From an uncultured Eubacteriales bacterium (GTDB lineage Bacteria; Bacillota; Clostridia; Oscillospirales; Acutalibacteraceae): 52,779 nt of DNA. The stretch spans positions 1-52,779 of the forward strand of contig ONCR01000003.1 of the NCBI GenBank assembly GCA_900316345.1, in the 5' to 3' direction. The translations under genes were made by a program, and so were the position numbers. This document shows positions 8,447 to 16,353 of the stretch, piece after piece (the stretch's first letter is position 1; every line of letters begins with the position of its first letter). The notes below the pieces were generated by a model. That model had not been told where the DNA came from. It saw only the letters and a program-made list of their open reading frames with translations, and searched no databases.

Positions 8447-11400
8447 TTATTTTATTATTTTAGTTTCAAAGCGGTTTCCCGTCTGTTCAATACGTTTTCC
8501 GTTTTTGCCGTTATTATTGTGGCGGAAATAATCGTCCTTATCGTTGATTTCCCAGATAAGCTTGCCCTGAAGATACCAGAGCTTCTCTTTAAGATTTTTC
8601 TTAAAGGTAAACGGACGGTTATTTTCAATACGGTCAATAAGCGGAGTTGCAAGCTCTGCGCCCGTGTCGTCAATTTCGGTTGCCGCAAGAACAATAACGT
8701 CGGGATTGTTCGGAAGCGCGTCGCCGTCTGTAATTACAACCCAGAAATAGAGCCCCTTTGCATACTGCACCTTGCCGTTCTTAAGGCTGTGGGTAAATTC
8801 GTAACCGAGCTGACCATCTTTAATATAAGCGGTTTCGCCGAAATCGTATAAATCCCAGCGCGCGTAGCTCTCCTCAAGATTATTGGCAAACTCGTCGTTT
8901 TTGCGGTTAGCGCAGAGAAGCGCAACCTTTTTGCCCTTTTCAACGTCAAGCTTTTCGCCGCGGCAGATATGCATACCGTTACCGAGCTTAAACTTAATTC
9001 CGCATGCGGTAATCTCATCTCTGCGAAGATTTTCGGGAATGAAATCAATTTTGCCGTTAAGCTCAAGTTCGAGCGGCTTTTCATTTACAGGCTCGCCCTT
9101 AACTTCGCTTTCCTTAAGCGTAAATACAAAGGTTTTAACCTCATACGGCTTGAAATCACAAACTATTTTGCCGTTTTCAAGCCTTGCCTCGCCCCTGTAT
9201 TCCTCGCTTGCCCACGCCTCATAAGCGCTTTCAATTCCGCCGCCAAGTGTAAAGGTAAAATCCTTTACACAGCTGTTACCGCCCTCGTTAAAGCGAACAA
9301 CGTATTCAGCCTTAGCGCTGTGGTGCTTCTTCTTAAGGCAACGAATAATAACGCTGTCATCGCTTACCGAACCGAAGGAGTATTCGCTGCTGAGAGCGCC
9401 CTTATGCTTTTTCATTCTTACGGCAACAAGCGGAGTTACAAACGCCCTTGCAAGCTTCTGCGTTTCGCTTCCTACCCGGCCACTGTGAGAGCAGATAGCA
9501 AAGGAATAAATATTTTTACCTAAATCCATCATTGACTGCATACTGTCAATTCTGTAATTCTTTTTCGGGGTATGAAGCGCTGTAAGGCGAAGTGTGTTAT
9601 CGCTGTATTTATCCCAGCCGTGCTTACATTCGCTGATTACGGAAACGCCGAATTCGCCGTTTTTATCGGTAATATCAGCCCAGCGCTGAGCGGGAACCTC
9701 AAACAGCTTTTCGCTCATATTTTCACGTTCAATTGCACCGAGGCCGAGGTCAAAGGTCGCCTTTTCGTTTGAAGCGGTAAAGGCGAAGCGGTGCTTTGCA
9801 AGAGTGCGCATACTCTGCCATTCAAGCTCGTTATATACCTCAACAACCTCGCCGCCCTCGCAAAGGCAGATATAGCTTTTAAATTCGCTTTTTGCGTCCT
9901 TTTGAATAACCTCAAAGGCAACTCGTGCCGCGCCGTTTTCCTTAATCTTAAGCGAAACGAGCTGAGGAATTCTGTCAGGCTCCTTATTAGCCTCCTCGTA
10001 ATTCATTTCCCAGGCAGGCCATTCTTTTGAGCCCGTATAGTTGAATAATCCAAGAACTATCGGCTTTTCAAGAAGTTCCCTTTCGCCGTTCTTCTTATCT
10101 ATAATCGATGAAATATCGCCGTTTTTGTTAAGAGTTACAATATAGCGGCTGTTTTCCATTGTTGTGTTTTCAATTTTAAGCGAGCTTTTTGCCTTGCAGG
10201 GCTCGTCGCTCGGCCTTACGTCAAACACGCTAACGCCGAGAGCGGGAACGCGCGCAATGAACAAAACGGTTTTAACCCCGTTTTTATCATCAATAATCTG
10301 GCTCGGAAGCTCCTCGCCGCCCCTTGCGAAAACGCGAACGTATTTTGTATCAATACTCTTAAGTTCAAGCTTAACGGCCTGACATCTTTCAAATTCAAGG
10401 CTGTTGCTTACCATTACGGGAATGCCTGCGCAAAAGCCCGAATCCATAAGCTGAGTAAAGGAGGATAGCGAAGCTCCTATTTCCCCGTTAAGCTGGTTAA
10501 TGCTCATTGCATAATCGTTCCAGCTGCGGCGGTACGCCCTTTGAACGGAGGTTCCCGGAGTATCGTCGTGGAACTGATGGGCAACGGCTCTTTTCCACGC
10601 CTTTTCAATAACCTCGCCGTTATATTCAAACGTATTAAAATGCTCCGCCATCACGCCTGCGCGCTCTGCCATATCGCCTAAATCCTGGCATTTTGCGTTC
10701 CAGCGCTTACCGATTGCACGGGAGGTGTAGCCGCCTACGCCGTGGTTTTGCATAATAAGCTCGGTTTTCCAAGAGGGAAGCTTTTCCCTTGTTGCTTCGG
10801 GGAGCTTTTCTTCAATATCGCGGTATATTTGGTCTGCAGAGGCTGCAAGAATTTCAATATCGCTTTCAGCATTCTTCTTTATTTCATCATCAACATACTT
10901 AACGGTAGGCTCCTCGGGAGCGCCTCCTCTGTCGCCGATACCGTGGAAAACATAAGTCCAGTCAAGGTCGTATTTTTCATTTTCCTTAAGCTTATCGGTA
11001 ATAAAATCCCAATCGCGAAGCTTAGTAAGCGTAAAATAATACGAATGGGGATTAAGCGAAGCGTAAATATAGTTACCGTCAACGCCGTACCACTTGCCTA
11101 TGTCAAACGGAACGCCGTACGCACTTCCCCACGCAAGCTTCTGGGTTGTAAAGCCCTTAAGGTGAGCGTGGTGAGCTATAGACGGGAGCGCCCAGCCGAA
11201 GCCGAAGCAGTCGGGAAGATAAATATCGCAGGAGCGCTTACCGAATTTTTCATCAAAATATGAATTGCCTAAAAGAATATTTCTGAAAAGCGCTTCGGGA
11301 GAGGGACAGTTAACGTCGCCGTTTTCAAATGCAGAGCCCGTAACGTTCCAGCGTCCGTCGGCTATGTATTTTTTAAGCTCCTCAAAAAGCTCGGGATAAT

Positions 11401-11587
11401 ATTCCTCCATAAGCTCATAACGGTATGAGCCTTCAAACGAGAAAACGTAGCTCGGGTATTTTTTTAAAAGGGCAAAGTTTTCAACAAGAGTATTATAGAT
11501 ATATTTTGAACACGTAGTTTCAAAGTCCCATGACCATATGGTATCAAGGTGAGAGGTTGCAACAGTATATATTTTTTTCTTGCTCAT
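8447..11587 (-). CDS. Alpha-mannosidase, GH38
   Basis: A 1046-residue GH38 alpha-mannosidase without a signal peptide. The N-terminal catalytic domain shows SHLDTIWSWDFE (zinc-binding HxD, ~13-24), LPDCFGFGWALP (~149-160, with the expected nucleophile Asp) and HQFHDDTPGTS (~348-358). The middle and C-terminal beta domains are about 600 residues, within the family range. It overlaps the symporter stop by four bases (ATGA) and precedes GH29 by 12 bp, so the three are translated from one message. Expected role: removal of alpha-mannose from imported glycans in the cytosol, providing substrate or product exchange with the neighbouring fucosidase. Confidence 0.92.
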   Translation of the reverse strand: MSKKKIYTVATSHLDTIWSWDFETTCSKYIYNTLVENFALLKKYPSYVFSFEGSYRYELMEEYYPELFEELKKYIADGRWNVTGSAFENGDVNCPSPEALFRNILLGNSYFDEKFGKRSCDIYLPDCFGFGWALPSIAHHAHLKGFTTQKLAWGSAYGVPFDIGKWYGVDGNYIYASLNPHSYYFTLTKLRDWDFITDKLKENEKYDLDWTYVFHGIGDRGGAPEEPTVKYVDDEIKKNAESDIEILAASADQIYRDIEEKLPEATREKLPSWKTELIMQNHGVGGYTSRAIGKRWNAKCQDLGDMAERAGVMAEHFNTFEYNGEVIEKAWKRAVAHQFHDDTPGTSVQRAYRRSWNDYAMSINQLNGEIGASLSSFTQLMDSGFCAGIPVMVSNSLEFERCQAVKLELKSIDTKYVRVFARGGEELPSQIIDDKNGVKTVLFIARVPALGVSVFDVRPSDEPCKAKSSLKIENTTMENSRYIVTLNKNGDISSIIDKKNGERELLEKPIVLGLFNYTGSKEWPAWEMNYEEANKEPDRIPQLVSLKIKENGAARVAFEVIQKDAKSEFKSYICLCEGGEVVEVYNELEWQSMRTLAKHRFAFTASNEKATFDLGLGAIERENMSEKLFEVPAQRWADITDKNGEFGVSVISECKHGWDKYSDNTLRLTALHTPKKNYRIDSMQSMMDLGKNIYSFAICSHSGRVGSETQKLARAFVTPLVAVRMKKHKGALSSEYSFGSVSDDSVIIRCLKKKHHSAKAEYVVRFNEGGNSCVKDFTFTLGGGIESAYEAWASEEYRGEARLENGKIVCDFKPYEVKTFVFTLKESEVKGEPVNEKPLELELNGKIDFIPENLRRDEITACGIKFKLGNGMHICRGEKLDVEKGKKVALLCANRKNDEFANNLEESYARWDLYDFGETAYIKDGQLGYEFTHSLKNGKVQYAKGLYFWVVITDGDALPNNPDVIVLAATEIDDTGAELATPLIDRIENNRPFTFKKNLKEKLWYLQGKLIWEINDKDDYFRHNNNGKNGKRIEQTGNRFETKIIK

Positions 11588-13050
11588 AATAACTCCTCAA
11601 ATCCTTCAGTAGTATATTCTTCGCCTTTGCGTTTCTTTTCAAGCTGAACCATAAGCGCCTCAAAGCGTTTTCTTGTCATCGGATAGATGAAAAGGAAAAT
11701 AATCGACATTCCGAGAATAATTGCCGGAATAATTGTTGAAATATTTTCCATTCCGCGGATAATTTTAGGGTCGCTTACAACGGTAAAAAGGCTTTCCTTT
11801 CCGGCAATGTCCTTCGAGCTGTCATAGCCGTAAAGGGTAAGAAGCTGACCTGCCATAAGTATTCCGAAAGCCGAGCCGAATTTCTGAACAAGCTGCGGCA
11901 GCGCGGTAATCGTGCTTTCTTTTCTTTCACCGGTTTTGAATTCGTTAAGCTCAACAAGGTCGTAGCCCATTGAATAAAACAGGGTCCAGAACGTTCCCGT
12001 TGCAATTCCGAGCACTGCAGGGCTTATAATACACATAACCTTGAACGAGCCGATTGTAAAATCAAGACCGACAATCTTAATAATTATTTCAAGAACAAAA
12101 ACTATTGAAAGGAAAAGAAGCGTTGCAAAGCGCCTGTCCTTCTTTTCGGCAACCCTTTCAACAATCGGAACGGTAATCGCCATAAACGCAACGAGCGAAA
12201 GAATTACGAAAACGATACCCGTATCGTATTCCATGCCGATACAGTCGATTACCATATAGGTTAAGTTTGACTGAATCATTGAACTCATTGCAAGGAAGAA
12301 GAATACGAAAAGCAAAAACCATTTTGTAGGCTTAAGCCTTAAAATTTCGCCGAAAGCGTTAAAGGTAGTTTTTATGGTTACCTTTTCAATGCTCTCACCC
12401 TCTTTTGCTTTACGGGGCTCGTAAATGCCGTCAAGGGATTTACAGCAGATAAAGCCGAGAATAATTGCAAGAACGCTGATTATAGCCGCAACAACGGCGT
12501 AGGCATTGCTTGCAAACCTTTTGCCGAGAAGTATTGCAACCGTAGGAACAAGGGCGGGAAGAATGTTTCCGAGCCCTACGCAAAAAGCGTTAAGAAGCGA
12601 GGAAAGCGAGCGGATAGAAGTACGCTCGTCGTAATCCTCCGTCAGCTCCGGAATAATTGCATAGTAAGGGATTGAATACAGAGTATAGAAAATCCAAATT
12701 CCCATTGAAATTACGGTATAAAGAATTATTTTTGCAAGCTGAGAGGAAAAGCCCGCGCCGATACTCGTCCACGCAACTACGAATATTACCGCAAGCGGAA
12801 GGATTGAAACGCGCATAACCTTGCGTTTATCAACCCCGGGACGGTCGGTATAATTACCGATTATCGGGTCGGTAACCGCGTCCCACGCGATGGAAATAAA
12901 AATGATAATTGAGCTGAACATCGGCTTAATGCCTACAATCTCATTAAGAAAAGTAAGGTAATATGTATAGAACATATTGTAAACCAGCGATTCGGTAAAT
13001 ATACCGAAGGCGTAGCCTACCTTCTTTTTCTTTGTAAGCGCCTGTTTCAA
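11584..13050 (-). CDS. GPH-family glycoside/sugar:cation symporter
   Basis: A 488-residue polytopic membrane protein of the glycoside-pentoside-hexuronide:cation symporter family (MelB-like, MFS fold). Family signals are YAFGIFTESLVYNMF at the N-terminus, DAVTDPIIGNYTDR in the first cytosolic loop and IPYYAIIPELTEDYDERTS in the middle. The start codon is TTG at 13050, preceded by GGGGGA at 7 bp; an ATG seven bases upstream is in another frame. It is the first gene of the operon with GH38 and GH29, so it probably imports a mannose- or fucose-containing saccharide. Alternative cargo within the family (other glycosides, hexuronides) cannot be excluded. Confidence 0.88.
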   Translation of the reverse strand: MKQALTKKKKVGYAFGIFTESLVYNMFYTYYLTFLNEIVGIKPMFSSIIIFISIAWDAVTDPIIGNYTDRPGVDKRKVMRVSILPLAVIFVVAWTSIGAGFSSQLAKIILYTVISMGIWIFYTLYSIPYYAIIPELTEDYDERTSIRSLSSLLNAFCVGLGNILPALVPTVAILLGKRFASNAYAVVAAIISVLAIILGFICCKSLDGIYEPRKAKEGESIEKVTIKTTFNAFGEILRLKPTKWFLLFVFFFLAMSSMIQSNLTYMVIDCIGMEYDTGIVFVILSLVAFMAITVPIVERVAEKKDRRFATLLFLSIVFVLEIIIKIVGLDFTIGSFKVMCIISPAVLGIATGTFWTLFYSMGYDLVELNEFKTGERKESTITALPQLVQKFGSAFGILMAGQLLTLYGYDSSKDIAGKESLFTVVSDPKIIRGMENISTIIPAIILGMSIIFLFIYPMTRKRFEALMVQLEKKRKGEEYTTEGFEELL

Positions 13051-13083
13051 AAAGCATTCCCCCTTTTATAACATATCTTTAAT

Positions 13084-13112
13084 ATTATAAAACTTTAAAC
13101 TAAACTATTCAA
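13084..13112 (-). promoter_or_regulatory. Promoter of the symporter-GH38-GH29 operon
   Basis: Minus-strand TTGAAT (13107-13112), a 17-bp spacer and TATAAT (13084-13089) lie 34 bp before the TTG start. The spacer contains the near-repeat AGTTTAGTTTAAAGTTT, a possible operator, though no regulator gene lies next to it. Confidence 0.6.
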
Positions 13113-13144
13113 TAATAATCTAAAAAATATAGTAATATAAATGC

Positions 13145-13190
13145 AAAAAGGAACACAGACTAAGGGGCGCCCCGACTGTGTTCCTTTTTT
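13145..13190 (-). terminator. Terminator after dacF, T-rich on both strands
   Basis: A 14-bp perfect stem (AAAAAGGAACACAG with its complement) encloses a loop containing the palindrome GGGGCGCCCC. T-runs occur on both strands. It sits just after the dacF stop and upstream of the symporter promoter on the same strand, insulating the two units. Confidence 0.75.
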
Positions 13191-13192
13191 TA

Positions 13193-14608
13193 TTATCTTC
13201 GCGGAGGCGGAATGTCGTTTCTTCCGCCGCGGTTTGTATTTTTAAGGTTTCGGTTAAGCTCCTCGTCAAGCTGCTCGCGGCGGCGGCGCTTGGCCGCTGA
13301 ACGTTTTTTGGCCTTTTGCATTTTTGAAATAAACGCAAAGATATAGAGCATTACAAGAAGAATTAAAACAAGAAGAATAATAAAAACCGTTTTTCTTCCG
13401 AAAATATTGCGAAGGGTATTGCTGATTTTAAGGAAGGTTGAAAGTTCAACGCTTTTTGCCGTTACAAGCTTTGTTTTCGCAATTATTTTATTTCCGTAGA
13501 TTATTTCAGCGTCGCATACGTAATCGCCCTTTGCAAGCGGAGCTTCAAGGCTTTCCGGCTGTTCAACGGGCTTAATCATAACAGCCGAAGGGTCAAGGTT
13601 TGCGGGAACAAGGGTTGTTACGTCCTTTTCCGAAACAAGCTGAACGGTGTCGGCATCCTTGCCGTCGGCAACGGGAAGCTCACTTATAACGTCGTTTGCG
13701 CGTACAACCGTTGAATATTTAAGCGAATCAAACGCCCATTCAAACATCGTTTTTGCGTCAATAAACGAGCATTTTGTATCTATGCCGTCAAGCTTTTTTA
13801 TAGGCGAATCCATAACTATGGCAAGGTAGTTATAACCGTTTTTTGACGCCTTTGTAATAACGCAGTAGCCCGCTTCGCTTGTTGAGCCGGTTTTGATTCC
13901 CTCGGCGTATTCGTAATAATAGGTTATATGATATTTATCAAGCATATAGTTTGTATGAATAAAGGTATAATCGTTATATTCATAAAGCTGTGTTGTTGCA
14001 ATTTTTGTAAACGTCTCGTTTTTAAGCGCTTCAAGCGTCATCAGCTCCATATCCGCGGCGGTGGTATAATGGTCGGGGTCGTGCAGGCCGTCGGGATTAA
14101 CAAAATGAGTTCCCGTACAACCGACAGACGTTGCCCAGTCGTTCATCATTTTAACAAAAGCCGCCGTGTTTCCCGCTATATGCTGAGCGAGCACCTGGCA
14201 CGCGTCGCACGCCGAATGCACCATAGTAAGATAGAGCAGCTGTTCAACCGTCAGCGTTTCGCCGCTTTTAAGGCCGGCAACCTGCGCTCCCGTGCCTGCG
14301 AGGGCGTCAATTGCGGTTTGATTAACGGTTACCTTTTCCTGTAAATCCTTACAGTTATTTATCGTTACCATGGCCGTTGCTATTTTTGTAAGCGAAGCCG
14401 GAAATTTCTTTTTATCCTTATTTTTCTGGGCAATTACGGGGTAGCTTTCGTCATCAAGAGAGACAAGCATATACGCGTCGGCATAAAGCTTGTCCTCAAT
14501 TTTATACATACCCTTATCGTCGTTAACATCCTTTGCAAAAACGCTTACGGGAGCGCAAAGGCTTAACATCAGGCACGCCGTAATTATTAGTGAAAGCAAT
14601 TTTTTCAT
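13193..14608 (-). CDS. dacF: D-alanyl-D-alanine carboxypeptidase (PBP5/DacF type)
   Basis: A 471-residue serine carboxypeptidase (peptidase S11) that trims the terminal D-Ala of peptidoglycan stem peptides outside the membrane. A signal peptide occupies ~1-25. SLTK (S72, K75) is the SxxK motif and GIKTGSTSEAG carries KTG. The usual SxN motif appears as S132-A133-C134 in MVHSACDACQ, with Cys in place of Asn. After a beta-rich C-domain there is a transmembrane segment (FIILLVLILLVMLYIFAFI) and a ~45-residue very basic cytosolic tail ending in PPPRR. Such a tail-in membrane anchor differs from the amphipathic helix of classic PBP5. It is monocistronic, with its own promoter and terminator. Confidence 0.88.
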   Translation of the reverse strand: MKKLLSLIITACLMLSLCAPVSVFAKDVNDDKGMYKIEDKLYADAYMLVSLDDESYPVIAQKNKDKKKFPASLTKIATAMVTINNCKDLQEKVTVNQTAIDALAGTGAQVAGLKSGETLTVEQLLYLTMVHSACDACQVLAQHIAGNTAAFVKMMNDWATSVGCTGTHFVNPDGLHDPDHYTTAADMELMTLEALKNETFTKIATTQLYEYNDYTFIHTNYMLDKYHITYYYEYAEGIKTGSTSEAGYCVITKASKNGYNYLAIVMDSPIKKLDGIDTKCSFIDAKTMFEWAFDSLKYSTVVRANDVISELPVADGKDADTVQLVSEKDVTTLVPANLDPSAVMIKPVEQPESLEAPLAKGDYVCDAEIIYGNKIIAKTKLVTAKSVELSTFLKISNTLRNIFGRKTVFIILLVLILLVMLYIFAFISKMQKAKKRSAAKRRRREQLDEELNRNLKNTNRGGRNDIPPPRR

Positions 14609-14642
14609 ACTCTTGACACCTTACCGATTTAAAGTTATTATT

Positions 14643-14671
14643 ATATTATCATATCATAGTTAAAACTTCAA
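14643..14671 (-). promoter_or_regulatory. Possible dacF promoter
   Basis: Minus-strand TTGAAG (14666-14671), 17 bp, TAATAT (14643-14648), about 35 bp before the dacF start. The region is very AT-rich, so other -10 choices exist. Confidence 0.4.
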
Positions 14672-14699
14672 TATATTAAATGAATCAGAGGATAAAATA

Positions 14700-15374
14700 A
14701 TGGTTTACGTTACCGGCGACACTCACGGAGATTTAAGCTTTTTTAAAAGCCCGAAGCTGCGCAAGCTTACCGAGGACGATACGCTGATTATCTGCGGTGA
14801 TTTTGGCTTTTTATGGGATAACAGCGAAAAAGAAAAAAGAGCGCTCAAGGCCCTTGAAAAAAAGAAATACGTTATATGCTTTGTTGACGGCGTGCACGAG
14901 AATTTTGATATTCTTAACGCCTATCCGCCCTACCGCTACAAGGGCGGCGACGCGCATAAAATCGCTTCAAACATCTATCACCTCAGGCGCGGAGAAATCT
15001 TTACCTTTGATAAAAAAAGCTTCTTCGTTATGGGCGGCGGCGAGAGCGAGGATATTGAAATGCGCAAGGAGGGCAAAAGCTGGTGGAGGGCTGAAATGCC
15101 AAACACCGAGGAGCTTGTTAACGGGGCAGAAAACCTAAGGAATTGCGGCTTTGCTATAGATTACGTTTTAACATACGAGGCGCCTGCGATTGCAAAGGAT
15201 TTTATCAGGCTTCACACCAACCGGGAAATGCACCTTACCCCGCTTAACACCTACCTTCAGGAGCTTATGAAAAGCGTTGAATACAAGCATTGGTACTTCG
15301 GCTCGCTCCATATGGATATGCCGATAAGCAAAAAGATGACCGCCGTCTTCGACGACGTAATTGAAATAAAATAA
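14700..15374 (+). CDS. Metallophosphoesterase
   Basis: A 224-residue calcineurin-like metallophosphoesterase, soluble and without a signal peptide. Metal-binding motifs are GDTHGD (6-11) and CGDFGFLWD (~32-40). The usual GNHE is replaced by DGVHENFD, which keeps the His. A later LTYEAPA and YFGSLHMD (GxxH-like) complete the site. The substrate cannot be assigned; family members hydrolyse phosphomonoesters, diesters or dinucleotides. It is divergent from dacF with an SD AGAGGAT. It stands alone and is followed by a strong hairpin, so it is probably monocistronic. Confidence 0.82.
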   Translation: MVYVTGDTHGDLSFFKSPKLRKLTEDDTLIICGDFGFLWDNSEKEKRALKALEKKKYVICFVDGVHENFDILNAYPPYRYKGGDAHKIASNIYHLRRGEIFTFDKKSFFVMGGGESEDIEMRKEGKSWWRAEMPNTEELVNGAENLRNCGFAIDYVLTYEAPAIAKDFIRLHTNREMHLTPLNTYLQELMKSVEYKHWYFGSLHMDMPISKKMTAVFDDVIEIK

Positions 15375-15377
15375 CAC

Positions 15378-15407
15378 ACGAGCACGGCAATTCGCCGTGC
15401 TCGTTTA
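15378..15407 (+). terminator. Terminator-like hairpin after the phosphoesterase
   Basis: A perfect 11-bp stem ACGAGCACGGC/GCCGTGCTCGT with loop AATTC starts four bases after the stop codon region. The T-tract is weak (TTTAAG), so termination efficiency is uncertain. Confidence 0.6.
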
Positions 15408-15458
15408 AGACAGTCGAAAAAGGGCATAACCACGCCGTATAATCAAAGATAAGATATT

Positions 15459-15664
15459 TTGTAGGGGACGGCGCCCCCGACGTCCAGCGCGCGAAGCACC
15501 CATTTAAAAGCTTAATTAAAATGGCAAGAACATCGAGTTCTTGCCATTTTTGGCGTTTTCCGTTTTTTGTTCGGGGGCGGTACCATCGTACAGCTCCCAT
15601 TACACAGGGAACGCAATGTTGCAATTCTAAAATAACGGGAGGGCGCGGAGACCCTCCCCTACAA
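15459..15664. mobile_element. MITE-like element with 10-bp terminal inverted repeats
   Basis: Most of the 331-bp gap between 15375 and 15705 is filled by a 206-bp, gene-free element. It is bounded by TTGTAGGGGA (15459-15468) and its exact complement TCCCCTACAA (15655-15664). Inside are a perfect 14-bp hairpin (15518-15550), a GGAGGG/CCCTCC hairpin near the right end and a CTCCCATTACACAGGGA piece resembling the repeat at 2021-2085. No transposase is present, and I could not define a clear target-site duplication. The structure suggests a non-autonomous element or dispersed repeat. Confidence 0.55.
15518..15550. repeat. Perfect 14-bp inverted repeat inside the element
   Basis: AAAATGGCAAGAAC and its exact complement flank loop ATCGA. 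The A/T ends give it the look of a bidirectional intrinsic terminator carried within the mobile element. Confidence 0.6.
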
Positions 15665-15705
15665 TTACGTGCGCAGAATCCGATAATTCCGCATTACGCA
15701 TTTTA

Positions 15706-16341
15706 TTATTGTGCGTCATCGTAGCCTTCAAAGGCGATGAGGAAGAAGCCGTCGGCGGTTTCAACCGCGTAGGCGGAGAGCATTCTGTCCTCTTCTGAGG
15801 CGTAGGCGCGAAGGTGAATAAAATCTGTAAGCACCGGCGCATTTGCGCCCATACTGTTTTCAAGGGCGGAATTAAGGCTTTCAAGAAGCTCTGCCCCGTT
15901 TTCGGAAGCGGAAGAATAGTATCTGCCGAGAAGGTCGCTTCCCGTTATACCGCCTGAGGCGCCGTCCCATTTAATTGACTTAAGCGCTTTAAAACCCTTT
16001 GACGAAAAGTATTCGTCAATATCAACGCCCGATGTAAGTATTGAGCTGTCATAGATAACAGGCTCTTCAAATTCGCCGTAAATTTCGCCGAGAGCTGTAT
16101 AAATCTGATATGCATTTTCAATATAACAGCCCTTCAAATGGCCGCAGCCCTTGCCGCCGAAGGCGGTTTCAAACGCGGTTTTAACGTCCTCAAAGCTGTG
16201 AAGCGCAGCCGCAGGAGCGGCGGTTGACGCCGTACCCGTGCTTCCCGAAGGGCTTTCGGTTTCAGCCGAGCCCGAGGAGCACGCGCCGAAAACGCCCGAA
16301 AGGAATATCAAAAGCAAAACGCTTATTGCAAGCTTTTTCAT
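15706..16341 (-). CDS. Putative lipoprotein
   Basis: A 211-residue exported protein with a lipoprotein-type signal peptide: MKKLAISVLLLIFLSGVFGAC, Cys at residue 20, then a Ser/Thr/Ala-rich linker. The mature part is a small soluble domain, acidic with several aromatic residues (for example YIENAYQIYTALGEIYGEF). No named family is recognised. It follows the yfhO gene by 12 bp with its own SD (AGGAGAG), so the two are probably cotranscribed and may act together at the membrane. The lipobox -3 position is Phe rather than Leu, which is tolerated. Confidence 0.7.
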   Translation of the reverse strand: MKKLAISVLLLIFLSGVFGACSSGSAETESPSGSTGTASTAAPAAALHSFEDVKTAFETAFGGKGCGHLKGCYIENAYQIYTALGEIYGEFEEPVIYDSSILTSGVDIDEYFSSKGFKALKSIKWDGASGGITGSDLLGRYYSSASENGAELLESLNSALENSMGANAPVLTDFIHLRAYASEEDRMLSAYAVETADGFFLIAFEGYDDAQ

Positions 16342-16353
16342 AATTTGCTCTCC

